DNA from: HXMU1420-13 sp034669965
Lineage (GTDB): Bacteria > Bacteroidota > Rhodothermia > Balneolales > Balneolaceae
Direction of reading: 5' to 3'
Assembly: GCA_034669965.1 (NCBI GenBank)
Contig: JAXMOK010000007.1
Location: 76,202-140,201, forward strand
Length of the DNA: 64,000 bases
This document shows positions 17,901-26,114 of this stretch, piece after piece (the first letter of the stretch is position 1; every line of letters starts with the position of its first letter). Both the position numbers and the translations under genes were made by a program. The notes under the pieces were generated by a model. That model was given only the letters and a program-made list of their open reading frames with translations. It was not told the origin of the DNA and made no database searches.

Positions 17901-19053
17901 CGGGATTGGAAGAAATCACCAAAAATGTATCTGGAAATAGCACATAGTCAGCATCCGAAATAGCAGTGAGCGTTGAATTATCGCCAACTTGCCAATCTTT
18001 TAAATTCAGGACTTTCCCGCTCTGGTTTACGATTTCGATGTATTCGGGCAAACCTGATCCGGGCGGTGGATCCTTCATAAACTCGTTGATTAGCACATCA
18101 CCGGCTTCTAAGCCCTCGAAGCGGAAGAAAGTGAGCGTTGTGTCGGTAAGCACAGTATCGTTATTTGCAGAACGGATTCCTGAAACACGAAGCTGATTGG
18201 CTCCACCGGGAAAAGCATCTCCAAAACCAATATGAATTTGATTAGGAGCTATTTCAGATAATTCGTTGGGATTGATCGCTTCATTCAGCAAAAAATCACC
18301 GGTTTGCACAGTGCTGAAATCAATATCGCGATTAAAAGTCAGATCAAGTTCAGAGTCGGAATGCTGCTCAAGCACTTCAATTTCGAGCGGTGCAATTTCA
18401 ACAGCCGGCTCTTCGATTTTAAAATCGAAGTAGAAGTCATCGGTTCGACTGGATGTATAGCTCACTTTCACGCCCAAAAAGGAAGCATTCGAATAGGTGT
18501 TATCGGTTGCGGAATTTCCTACGTTTTTGAGTTCGCCTAAATACCCTTCGCCAACTTCCAAGCTCCAGTTTGCGGCAGCATCCCGACTTACTTTTATCCG
18601 ATAAGAACCACCGGCCTCAAACAAGGTGGTATCTGAAAGCACAACAGCGCCTTCGCTTCCTGCATCGTAACGAATCAATCGAAATACATCGTCGCCGGTT
18701 TCGCCGATTCTAACTCCGTACCCATTAAATGCAGCGGATAGATCAGCATTATCGCTCATTAAAATCACTTCGGCTTTATTCGATCCTGATGGAGCAGTAC
18801 CATCAATCCGAATAAAAAACTCCCAAAACCCTTCAATTTCAGTTGATGTTGTGCTTAGATAACTGGTGGCAGCTTGGTTATCATTGAGTCTCAGTACAGA
18901 ATTCCCGGCTAGATCAAATATTACGAAGTTGGAATCGGCACCCGACCAACTTGGATCAGTAGTAAAATCCCCATCAGAAAAATTGTCTTCGAAAATCTGT
19001 CCCTGTGCTGTTCCCCCGAACATGAGCATCATTAAAAATACTAATCGTGCCAT
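14914..19053 (-). CDS. Large secreted surface protein with four lamin-tail domains
   Basis: 1379 residues with a short signal peptide. Residues ~20-210 look like a concanavalin/LamG-type domain. Four lamin-tail domains start near residues 314, 579, 836 and 1085, each with the pattern INEF/ILY...EYIEIVN or EFVELYNP, separated by Ig-like domains with 'DxTPPxI...F(S/D)E' turns (calcium-independent SbsA-type). The last ~105 residues (FSPNPFSPDEDGFEDN, then FDRYGREV and MIWDG) form an FlgD/gliding-type C-terminal module that in Bacteroidota is linked to type IX secretion and surface attachment. Role: probably adhesion or nuclease-associated surface protein; no catalytic domain was seen. Single-gene unit. 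Confidence 0.82.
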   Translation of the reverse strand: MARLVFLMMLMFGGTAQGQIFEDNFSDGDFTTDPSWSGADSNFVIFDLAGNSVLRLNDNQAATSYLSTTSTEIEGFWEFFIRIDGTAPSGSNKAEVILMSDNADLSAAFNGYGVRIGETGDDVFRLIRYDAGSEGAVVLSDTTLFEAGGSYRIKVSRDAAANWSLEVGEGYLGELKNVGNSATDNTYSNASFLGVKVSYTSSRTDDFYFDFKIEEPAVEIAPLEIEVLEQHSDSELDLTFNRDIDFSTVQTGDFLLNEAINPNELSEIAPNQIHIGFGDAFPGGANQLRVSGIRSANNDTVLTDTTLTFFRFEGLEAGDVLINEFMKDPPPGSGLPEYIEIVNQSGKVLNLKDWQVGDNSTLTAISDADYVLFPDTFLVISSNPEALETTFGEMFSVDVSLPALNNTSDQIRLYDGSGALVDSLEYTTAWGGVDVALERRSLAVSAAIPANWGDSPNNLGGSPGQENDIEPDTAPPAISGYKILNDFSIQLIFDEGLQDSSATNIQNFGLTNPLSASPIIIRPTEVEFAEPETIRLSFENPFFELNLLEVFNQTDFFGNTNDRIAIEFEYVVTSDATEGEVKITEFAYDAPEGFSEFVEIYNPTNKNFDLQGWTFNDNSGNRKRITDQQFFLKAGEYAVLAPDSTIFDNFGGIKLLDVPGFPALNNTTDELVLRNADGVLMDSLTYASTWGGEEVTLERRSVEVSGIYNENWGDSPSLNLGTPGSPNEIAPDTQPPIAVEASFVSNTHIQLVFDERLFGESASNPENYNSNAVEAAHLGDTVRIGYNNQFEDGQTIELQLRNLSDLFGNIQNEQMLSLTYVEVGEAAPLSVVFNEILYRRADAASPEFVELYNPTDSNFDLSDWTFADAGSSVQIPANTILSAREYLVLTDQEDFAQSLDNGTYLAGFPSLNDDGDELILRNRHGITIDSLFYRSEWGGDAPGISLERIDPVAASFDASNWASSTSESGTSAGLMSTVFEEDNSPPEIVFSSLNDSDLFVAFSEVVRFNSNTEITVNGSLVNLDDQQDFVGSEISLLIEQTNPSKVSTMAIASVSVSNITDFKGNVANTITGQVADKLLPGDVIINEILYNPLADNEDNLPDQSEYIELYNRSEKAVSLEGVFIHDAPDEEGEIRAIIPVSTRFKWIAPNKFVLMNAEDEASDFEDSKTARFFDLEGTDEQSILRADRSSLSLASSDDAVFLADSTGATIDSVYFDESWQNPNIFDTRGVALERIDPNGPSNDASNWSSSTHVTGGTPLMENSIYQESGAAPDENGITFSPNPFSPDEDGFEDNLFINYRLDAPDYLLRVRIFDRYGREVRELVNNYQAGFEGSMIWDGLTDDRTKNRVGIYIVLFEAYDSASGKDRTFKETVVLARKF

Positions 19054-19313
19054 AACAGAGAATAGCTTGTTACACGAACCAAATCAATTCAAACTTAGCT
19101 TGCTAACAAAAACTTTAAACAAAAAAAAGGGCAAAAGGATGTTCCACCTTTTACCCATGGAAGGACATTGGGAGCTTCTCGTCTCCCAAATAATGATTGT
19201 CGTCTCTATGCTGTTAAGTGAGATCATTTCCAGAAGAACTCCTTACAGATTTTTCGTACTTTTTTTGTGGAAATTTAAATCAGCGCTAACTCACTAATTA
19301 TCAGGACTTAAAT

Positions 19314-19700
19314 ATGCGTGCACTTCCTTTTTACGACGACGAACAGAACGGCGGCTTTATGATGCTGGAAGGAATTCTGCGCGTGGAGAAGGGGAAACTC
19401 CACTTCGAATTTCACAAAAAAGACACCCTCATAGAAATGGTGAAGTCCGGTGTTAAGACGGCCGAGATTGATTTGATGGACATCGACCTCATTGAATACA
19501 AGAAAAAGTTGTTCGGTGCGCGATTGATTGTCCACGCAAAACGCGCAACTGTGTTCGAGGATTTTCCCGGCAATGATCTCACCACTCGCACCCTGAAGGT
19601 GAAGCGCAAACATCGCGACATCGCGGCCAATATTGCATCGAATGTGAATCTCCACCTATCGGAGCAAAAGCTGAAAGAATTGGACGGAGAAACTGAATGA
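19314..19700 (+). CDS. Small protein of a tandem paralogous pair (first copy)
   Basis: 128 residues, no signal peptide, no recognised family. It shares with the next gene the order GIL-x-V/I-x(5)-L-x-FE near residue 21, a central KK-x-LF strand, VF-x-D-x-PG and LK-x(2)-R-x-H near the C-terminus. The alternating short beta strands followed by a C-terminal helix suggest a PH/GRAM-like fold; this is inference only. Its stop overlaps the start of the second copy (ATGA), so the two are translated together and may form a heterodimer. Confidence 0.65.
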   Translation: MRALPFYDDEQNGGFMMLEGILRVEKGKLHFEFHKKDTLIEMVKSGVKTAEIDLMDIDLIEYKKKLFGARLIVHAKRATVFEDFPGNDLTTRTLKVKRKHRDIAANIASNVNLHLSEQKLKELDGETE

Positions 19701-20068
19701 GTTTCGCTTTTCATTACGATTTGGATTCGACTTCCGGCAATGATCCGTACAAAATTGTTAAGGGAATTTTGAGCATCGACGAAGAGGAGCTGCTTTTTGA
19801 GTACAAACTCTACGATCAAACGCTGACTTCCATTTCAACTCTTAACAAGTATTCGATTAATGTGGATTTACTGAAATCCATTCGTTTTAAGAAAACCCTT
19901 TTTAATAATTACGTGATTATCGAAACCGATTCGACTGTTTTTTTGGATCCTCTTCCCGGAAGTTCAAATGGAACTATCAACCTGAAAATTGATCGAGAAC
20001 ATAAGAATCAGGCAGAGGACTTTTGCTCTAAGATTAATGTGGCCCTGGAGAGAAGAAGTGAGCGGTGA
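19697..20068 (+). CDS. Small protein of a tandem paralogous pair (second copy)
   Basis: 123 residues. A diverged paralogue of the preceding protein (GILSIDEEELLFEY, KKTLFNNYVII, VFLDPLPG, LKIDREHKNQAEDFC), overlapping it by four bases. The C-terminus ends in ALERRSER, and the last codons plus stop are the first units of a GTGAGCG tandem repeat. Changes in repeat number should not alter the protein because the stop lies in the second unit. Function unknown. Confidence 0.65.
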   Translation: MSFAFHYDLDSTSGNDPYKIVKGILSIDEEELLFEYKLYDQTLTSISTLNKYSINVDLLKSIRFKKTLFNNYVIIETDSTVFLDPLPGSSNGTINLKIDREHKNQAEDFCSKINVALERRSER

Positions 20069-20113
20069 GCGGTGAGCGGTGAGCGGTGAGCGGTGAGCGG
20101 TGAGCGGTGAGCA
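20058..20113 (+). repeat. Heptamer tandem repeat (GTGAGCG)n
   Basis: Seven perfect copies of GTGAGCG followed by a variant GTGAGCA. It starts inside the last codons of the small paralogue gene and continues past its stop. A simple-sequence tract of this type is prone to slippage. Confidence 0.95.
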
Positions 20114-20125
20114 ACTTACTTTTTT

Positions 20126-20151
20126 GTCATTCCGAACGAAGTGAGGAATCT
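20126..20151 (+). repeat. Short dispersed repeat, GTCATTCCGAACGAAG type
   Basis: Matches the widespread short intergenic family that reads GTCATTCcGAnCGAAnnnnGGAATC. Related copies lie at 34802-34827, 37614-37645 and 38039-38065 with drift. Seen only between genes. Confidence 0.55.
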
Positions 20152-20181
20152 AAAAATCTGAATTGAATCCTATGCAATATT

Positions 20182-20351
20182 TTTACTCACTTTTGTGTGG
20201 ACAAAAGTGACAAAAACCACCACCACTGATTTGCTCCGGGCCGAAATTAGCCGCATCAGACAAAACATCGATTGTCGCTAATCGCGACCGATGTTTCGCT
20301 TTTCTGATCCTGTGCTAAATTTCATCAATTCCCGCACAACTCAGAGTGTGG
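20182..20351 (+). repeat. 170-bp structured dispersed element, copy 1
   Basis: Matches 37669-37838 in inverted orientation with the same length and ten differences counted by eye. It contains two strong hairpins: TCACTTTTGT/ACAAAAGTGA with a GTGG loop (20187-20210), and a longer stem AAACATCG...GTCGC/GCGAC...CGATGTTT (20263-20296) extended by ATCAGA/TCTGAT. No terminal inverted repeat, transposase or reading frame was recognised inside it. Confidence 0.9.
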
Positions 20352-20415
20352 AATACTTGGTTGCTCGTTACAAAGTCTTCTCCCCTAATTTTAGGAGAGA
20401 CAGAGAGGGGTATAA

Positions 20416-21465
20416 TTACTTCAAAAATCCTTTCTTAACCAACAACTCCGCATTCAAAATCGCGCCACCGGCGGCCCCACGAATGGTATTATGCGCCATG
20501 CACACAAAGCTGATATCGAATACTTCGGCTTCGCGTAATCGTCCCATATGTAACTGCATGCCATTTGCGTGATCGGCGTGGAGTCGTGGTTGTGGGAATC
20601 GCTCTTCATCGTGTAGCTTGATCACCTGCTTGGGGGCAAACGGTAAATCCAGATCTGCGATTGGGTTTTTAAATCCTTGAACTGCTTTCCGTACTGCTTC
20701 AATATTTGCCGGTTTATTGGTGAGCTTTACCGTCACAGCAGCCATATGTCCGTTTAGCGTCGGCACTCTTGTACACGTTGCTTGCACCGGGTAATCAGGG
20801 GTTTCAATCCCATTATCGCTCAATTTTCCTAACAGTTTTTGAGTCTCCGGAGCGATTTTATCTTCCTCACCCGAGATATACGGCACCACATTGCTCAAAA
20901 TATCGAGACTTGGAACACCGGGATAGCCTGCGCCCGAAATCGCCTGCATAGTGGTTACGATCATCGCTTCGATGCCGAATGCATCGTAAATCGGTTTTAG
21001 CGCCAAAGATAACGGCACTACCACACAATTTGGGTTGGTTACAATCCATCCTGAACTATCTTCGGTGAATGTCTGCGTTTTGATCAACTCGATATGATCA
21101 GGATTTACCTCCGGTACCAACAAAGGAACCGTCGGATCCTGACGGTAATTTTTCGCGTTCGAAATCACCGGAATTCCAGCTCTCGCGAAAGCTCCTTCAA
21201 TCTCGGTAGCTACCGAAGAATCCAATCCTGAAAACACAAAATCGACGTTTTCCATCGCTTTGGGATCACAAGGATTCACCGTCATATCTGCAACATATGC
21301 CGGGAGTTCAACATCCTCTACCCAATTTGCCGCGTCTTTATATTTTTTACCTGCCGATCGCTCGGATGCACCTAGGGCGGCGATCTCAAACCATGGATGA
21401 TTTTGGAGTAAACGAATAAATTTTTGTCCAACCGCGCCTGTAGCGCCAAGAATACCGATTTTCAT
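20416..21465 (-). CDS. asd: Aspartate-semialdehyde dehydrogenase
   Basis: 349 residues. Reduces aspartyl phosphate to aspartate semialdehyde with NADPH, at the branch to lysine/diaminopimelate, threonine and methionine. The N-terminal nucleotide loop is GATGAVGQKFIRLL, the catalytic cysteine is Cys147 in NPNCVVVPLSL, and the active-site histidine is in VPTLNGHMAAV. The PVQATCTRVPTLNGH pattern places it with the archaeal/fungal-type subfamily that is common in Bacteroidota-like bacteria. It stands alone and is divergent from glyS. Confidence 0.95.
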   Translation of the reverse strand: MKIGILGATGAVGQKFIRLLQNHPWFEIAALGASERSAGKKYKDAANWVEDVELPAYVADMTVNPCDPKAMENVDFVFSGLDSSVATEIEGAFARAGIPVISNAKNYRQDPTVPLLVPEVNPDHIELIKTQTFTEDSSGWIVTNPNCVVVPLSLALKPIYDAFGIEAMIVTTMQAISGAGYPGVPSLDILSNVVPYISGEEDKIAPETQKLLGKLSDNGIETPDYPVQATCTRVPTLNGHMAAVTVKLTNKPANIEAVRKAVQGFKNPIADLDLPFAPKQVIKLHDEERFPQPRLHADHANGMQLHMGRLREAEVFDISFVCMAHNTIRGAAGGAILNAELLVKKGFLK

Positions 21466-21636
21466 GAGTGAGTGAATTAGAAATGAGGAATATGAAAATT
21501 AGGAATAGGAAGATAGGCACTGAAGCTCATTACCACATAGTTTTTTTCACTTTGTGCCTTTGTTACTCTGTGCCTATGTCACTAATTCACTATCTTCAGC
21601 CCTCATTTAAACTCAAAAACGAAGAACCCAATCTTC

Positions 21637-23088
21637 ATGTCGAATTTAGACAGTCTCGATAAAATTGTTTCTCTGGCCAAAGCCCGTGGCTTCATCTTTC
21701 AATCTTCAGAAATCTACGGTGGCTTAAGCGCCGTATACGATTACGGCCCCTTAGGCGTGGAGTTGAAGCGCAACATCCGAAACGCTTGGTGGAAAGAGAT
21801 GACCCAACGCCATAACAATATTGTTGGTGTTGATGCAGCCATTTTCATGCACCCAAAAGTGTGGGAAGCATCCGGACACGTTGGTGGATTCAACGATCCG
21901 ATGATCGACGACAAGCAATCGAAAAAGCGTTACCGTGCGGATATGCTGATCGAGCAGTACATCATGAAGCTCGAGAAGGATGGAAAGACCGATAAAGCTG
22001 CTGAGATTCAGGAATTACTTGACACCACCGGAACTCGAAAAAGCCTGACCGAAGATCTGTACGATATCATCATCGAGAATGAGATTAAATCTCCGGATTC
22101 CGGGGCTTTTGATTGGACTGAAGTCCGCCAGTTTAACTTGATGTTCAAGACGCAGTTCGGGGCAACATCCAGCGAAGAAGATGGCGTGTATTTGCGTCCT
22201 GAAACCGCACAAGGAATTTTCGTGAATTACAAAAACGTACTGGATACCAGCCGTGTTTCCGTTCCGTTTGGGATTGCACAAACCGGTAAGGCGTTCAGAA
22301 ATGAAGTGGTTGCGCGACAGTTTGTGTTCCGTATGCGTGAGTTTGAGCAGATGGAAATGCAATATTTTGTTGAACCGGGTACCGATGCCGAAGCGTATGA
22401 TGAGTGGAAGGAAAAACGTGTGGCTTGGCATAAACGAATTGGTATCCGCGAAGAGAATTTACGTTTTGTGGATCACCCACAGGATAAACTTGCCCATTAT
22501 GCGTTGGCGGCTGTGGATGTTCAGTACAAATACCCCATTGGCTGGCAGGAAGTGGAAGGAATCCACAACCGATCTGACTTTGATTTGAAACAGCATCAGG
22601 AGTTTTCGGGCAAGAAGCTGGATTACTTCGATCAGAAGAATAACAAGCGGTTTGTGCCTTATGTGATTGAAACTTCGATCGGGCTCGACCGCTGTACGCT
22701 AATGGTGCTTTGTGATGCCTACCGCGAGGAAGAAGTGGATGGAGATAAACGAGTGGTACTTAAAATGCATCCGGAACTCGCTCCTGTACAGGTTGGTATT
22801 TTCCCGCTGATTAAGAAAGCTCCACTTCAGGAAATCGCACGTAAAATCGAAGCTGATCTACGCGAAGATTACTCGGTTCTATACGATGAAGCCGGCTCGA
22901 TTGGTAAGCGTTATCGTCGCCTTGATGAAGCTGGAACTCCTTTCTGCGTAACCGTTGATTTCGACACGATTGAGCAGGATCAGAAAGTGACTATCCGTTA
23001 TCGTGATGATATGAGTCAGGTTCGTGTGCCTATCGAAAAGGTTGGCGATGCCATTCGTGATGGAATGAAAGACTGGAAGGCGGAGTGA
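21637..23088 (+). CDS. glyS: Glycyl-tRNA synthetase (single-chain class II type)
   Basis: 483 residues, the homodimeric alpha2 form found in Bacteroidota, Actinobacteria and eukaryotes rather than the alpha2beta2 form. Early signature GFIFQSSEIYGGLSAVYDYGPLG, class II motif 2 FRNEV...REFEQMEM, motif 3 ETSIGLDRCTLMVL, and a C-terminal anticodon-binding domain (HPELAPVQVGIFPL). It charges tRNA-Gly. A typical rho-independent terminator follows at 23201. The ATG at 21637 matches the usual N-terminus. Confidence 0.95.
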   Translation: MSNLDSLDKIVSLAKARGFIFQSSEIYGGLSAVYDYGPLGVELKRNIRNAWWKEMTQRHNNIVGVDAAIFMHPKVWEASGHVGGFNDPMIDDKQSKKRYRADMLIEQYIMKLEKDGKTDKAAEIQELLDTTGTRKSLTEDLYDIIIENEIKSPDSGAFDWTEVRQFNLMFKTQFGATSSEEDGVYLRPETAQGIFVNYKNVLDTSRVSVPFGIAQTGKAFRNEVVARQFVFRMREFEQMEMQYFVEPGTDAEAYDEWKEKRVAWHKRIGIREENLRFVDHPQDKLAHYALAAVDVQYKYPIGWQEVEGIHNRSDFDLKQHQEFSGKKLDYFDQKNNKRFVPYVIETSIGLDRCTLMVLCDAYREEEVDGDKRVVLKMHPELAPVQVGIFPLIKKAPLQEIARKIEADLREDYSVLYDEAGSIGKRYRRLDEAGTPFCVTVDFDTIEQDQKVTIRYRDDMSQVRVPIEKVGDAIRDGMKDWKAE

Positions 23089-23408
23089 GTAATTAGTGCC
23101 ATAGGCATCTTCATTAGGAATCCCTTTGGGGCCTTTGGGAGAATAGGTAAATTACGAATTAGGAATAGCTGATTTCTGATTCTAATAATGAAGTACTACT
23201 AGCTCCGATGCTCTGCGTCGGAGCTTTTTTATTGCGTAGATTCAAAACAACTAAACATTTGAACAACGTTAATCTGGTTGTCAACCAAATCGAAAGCGGT
23301 GTCATTGTTTTAGCTTTTTCAATTTCAGGATTCTACCTGTTTTTAGTGTTTTATTTTACTACTCTTATCGCCGAGTGTAAAATTCTGCTATGTTTTATCC
23401 GACAGTAA
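23089..23408. other. Intergenic region between glyS and the helicase gene
   Basis: 320 bases. Contains GGAAT/ATTAGGAAT repeat words near 23115-23170, the glyS terminator at 23201-23230, and an AT-rich stretch up to the TTG start of the helicase gene. The latter stretch could hold the promoter, but no box pair was convincing. Confidence 0.6.
23201..23230 (+). terminator. Rho-independent terminator of glyS
   Basis: Stem AGCTCCGATGC with GCGTCGGAGCT around a TCT loop, one G-U wobble, directly followed by a run of T residues. Classic intrinsic terminator on the plus strand. Confidence 0.9.
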
Positions 23409-26111
23409 TTGAATAGATTAAAAAATATTTTCCAGTTTTATCGGGATTGCTATCAACATGATCTGAAAGGAATTCGGGTAACGAACTTTATTTCAAAATC
23501 AGCGAAAAGCCGCTTTTCCCCCACGATAAATGAATTCTTTCATAATGACATTGACAAGATTCATGTAGATTCTGATTGGGCTGCCGAAGTTGAAAAAGAG
23601 TTGGTTTTAAACCATAAAGAGAAGGCACTGTACGCCGGCACCTATTTCATCAAAGGGAATAAGTCGATGTTAGGAAATACATCAACGAACTATCTCCCTT
23701 TATTTATTCATGAGCTGGAACTGTCAAAAATCAACAAAGTGTATTTCGTTGAATTAATTGACACTTACTTGAATCCTGACTTCATCACCATGATGAACTC
23801 GATGGATGAAGAACTGAACCTTAGCGCCGAAGTTTTCGACACCAATTTACCGGCTGATCCAATCGGTTTTGAACATTTAGTACAAATCGAGAACTTTTTT
23901 AAAGAATACTGTCCCGATTGGAACATAGATGAACTGTTCAATTATCATGATCCCAAGTTCAATTTTTCGAATCACCTTTTATCGCTAAAAAAACTTAAAG
24001 CAGGCTCTAAAACTATTGCTTCCGGGCTCATTTTTGGAGTCTTCAATAAACCTCAGGGATCTTTAGGGGTTCTCAACGAACTCACTACCCTAGCTGACGG
24101 AAAAGTGAATTCACCGTTGTTAAACCAATTTTTTGGTTTGTCAGATATTCACTTTCAAGACCTAACGAAACGGCGAGTTTATATTCCGGCCTCGCTAAGT
24201 TCTGCCCAGAGAAATGCTATTTTCAAAAAAGATGCTTATCCAATTTCATTAGTGTTAGGTCCGCCTGGAACTGGTAAATCATTTACAATTGCATGCCTCG
24301 CACTCGATGCAATTTGTAATAATCAATCGATACTTATTGTATCAAAAAATGCCCAAGCTACTAGGGTGGTTGCAAATGTTATCGAAGGACATTTTGGTGT
24401 AAAAGGAAAGGTGGTAAAGGCAGATAACCAACGCTATCGAAATGGGTTGGCAACCAGACTTTCTAAAATGGTAAACTGGTCGAGTTCAAAAATTCCGGAT
24501 ATTATTCGAACGTTAAAGCAAATTCACAGTTTACAGGAAAGTCTACACATCACACTAAAGAAGATCATTGAAGCTGAGAAAAAAGAAATTGAATGGGGAC
24601 AATTCTATCACAACCATCAGCGAGGATTTTTTTCCATCTTTAAAGACAAATGGATTCAGTATAAGAAATCAAGAACAGCTAAAGTCTGGAAGCTAAACAG
24701 TTCTCTTGTAGCTTTGCACGAGCAGAAAAGCACAGCAGTAAAAAAGTATATAAAGCAAAAATTAGAGGATAAGCTTAGAAATACGCTGAAGTTTCAACGT
24801 GCAAGCTTCACCAAACTTATCAATGCACTAAAAGAGAAAAATTACTCGAAGGTTTACGAGAAGATTCACACCATCGATTTCGAATTAATCCTAGGAGCAT
24901 TACCCATTTGGCTAACAACATCGAAACAAATTTCAGGGCATCTTCCACTAAAAAAAGAGCTTTTCGATGTAGTTATTGTTGATGAAGCTTCTCAATGTGA
25001 TATTTCATCGATGATTCCGGTAATCTACCGTGCAAAAAAACTGGTTGTAGTTGGTGATCCTCAACAATTGAATCATGTTTCTTTTCTTTCCGATGCTAAA
25101 CAGCGTGATCTTCGATTGAATTATGGGCTTGATGATTCCCTTCCCAATTACCGAACTGAGAGTTTGATCGACTGGACGAATAATTTAATCACGAACCAAA
25201 ACCAAGTTACTTTTCTTAATGAACACTATAGAAGTAAACCGGCCATTATTCGGTTTTCAAATGAAAGATTTTACGACAATCAATTAAACCTACTCCGATC
25301 GCACCCCATCAACGATCAAGAGCAGTCGGTTATCATTTGCAAAACTGAAGGAACACGTGATGAAAAGGGGATTAACGAAATTGAAGCTCAATCGATAGTC
25401 AATAAACTTAGAGACCTTTTTTCTCAAAGTAGTCAACACTCGTCGAAAGTTACTCCGTCTATCGGAATATCTTCTCCCTTTAGTTCTCAGGTAAGCTACA
25501 TTAAAACCTGTGTGAGCAAAGAATTCCCAAATGATGTTTTGCGCAAGCATGAGGTACTTATCGGAACACCTTTTCATTTTCAAGGAGAAGAGCGCGATAT
25601 AATGCTTATCTCATTTACGCTTGATTCCAATTCTCACTTCGGAGCAATAAATTATCTGAATCGTGAAGATGTTTTTAACGTGCTTATCACCAGGGCCAGG
25701 AACACTCAGTATCTTTTTACCTCTTTAGATCCTAAGCAACTTCCCTCAACTTCGTTATTAAAAGACTATCTGGAGTTTAATCATGAGTATCTTGAATCTC
25801 ATGAAATTGCACATGGTTATGATGAATTTCTGAACGAGGTAATCGGGTTTTTGAAGGGCACCAGTTTTGAGAAAGTTTATAGCGATATCAGTATTTCCGG
25901 AGTTCAAGTTGATCTAACTGTTGTCCGTGATGGCACTTATTATTGTATCGACTTAATTGGCTACCCCGGGAATTTCGCCGCACAATTTTCTGCCCGAAAT
26001 ATTGAAATTCTGAACAGGATGAAAACGCCGGTTTATTTTATTCCTTACAGCTGTTGGGTGCTAAATAAAGATCAAACCAAAAGAGAATTACTTCGATTTT
26101 TAAATAGCTGA
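23409..26111 (+). CDS. Superfamily 1 (Upf1/DNA2-like) helicase with C-terminal nuclease-like domain
   Basis: 900 residues from a TTG. Residues ~1-270 are an unrecognised N-terminal region. Helicase motifs: Walker A GPPGTGKS (284-291), Walker B VVIVDEAS (Asp525, Glu526), the following GDPQQLNHVS, motif IV region LNEHYRSK, and motifs V/VI GEERDIMLISF and NVLITRARN. The last ~110 residues (VDLTV at Asp835, IDLIG at Asp848) resemble a PD-(D/E)xK nuclease core with a non-standard third residue. The SF1 group includes anti-phage and RNA-processing proteins. No partner genes are adjacent. Starts use TTG with no clear ribosome site. Confidence 0.8.
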   Translation: MNRLKNIFQFYRDCYQHDLKGIRVTNFISKSAKSRFSPTINEFFHNDIDKIHVDSDWAAEVEKELVLNHKEKALYAGTYFIKGNKSMLGNTSTNYLPLFIHELELSKINKVYFVELIDTYLNPDFITMMNSMDEELNLSAEVFDTNLPADPIGFEHLVQIENFFKEYCPDWNIDELFNYHDPKFNFSNHLLSLKKLKAGSKTIASGLIFGVFNKPQGSLGVLNELTTLADGKVNSPLLNQFFGLSDIHFQDLTKRRVYIPASLSSAQRNAIFKKDAYPISLVLGPPGTGKSFTIACLALDAICNNQSILIVSKNAQATRVVANVIEGHFGVKGKVVKADNQRYRNGLATRLSKMVNWSSSKIPDIIRTLKQIHSLQESLHITLKKIIEAEKKEIEWGQFYHNHQRGFFSIFKDKWIQYKKSRTAKVWKLNSSLVALHEQKSTAVKKYIKQKLEDKLRNTLKFQRASFTKLINALKEKNYSKVYEKIHTIDFELILGALPIWLTTSKQISGHLPLKKELFDVVIVDEASQCDISSMIPVIYRAKKLVVVGDPQQLNHVSFLSDAKQRDLRLNYGLDDSLPNYRTESLIDWTNNLITNQNQVTFLNEHYRSKPAIIRFSNERFYDNQLNLLRSHPINDQEQSVIICKTEGTRDEKGINEIEAQSIVNKLRDLFSQSSQHSSKVTPSIGISSPFSSQVSYIKTCVSKEFPNDVLRKHEVLIGTPFHFQGEERDIMLISFTLDSNSHFGAINYLNREDVFNVLITRARNTQYLFTSLDPKQLPSTSLLKDYLEFNHEYLESHEIAHGYDEFLNEVIGFLKGTSFEKVYSDISISGVQVDLTVVRDGTYYCIDLIGYPGNFAAQFSARNIEILNRMKTPVYFIPYSCWVLNKDQTKRELLRFLNS

Positions 26112-26114
26112 AAA

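Larger units (their letters stand above)
20069..20415. other. Intergenic region downstream of the paralogous pair
   Basis: 347 bases without a gene. From left to right: the heptamer repeat, a short GTCATTCCGAACGAAGTGAG-type repeat (20126-20151), the 170-bp structured element (20182-20351), and about 60 bases before the end of asd. No coding signal was found. Confidence 0.75.

Noticed and set aside
19072..19297. Small open frame upstream of the paralogous pair
   Set aside because: No conserved features; it probably reads through the promoter region of the surface-protein and paralogue genes.
20058..20113. Possible CRISPR-like array
   Set aside because: Units are 7 bases with no spacers. The octamer tract at 34696 is also spacer-free. 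Both are simple tandem repeats.
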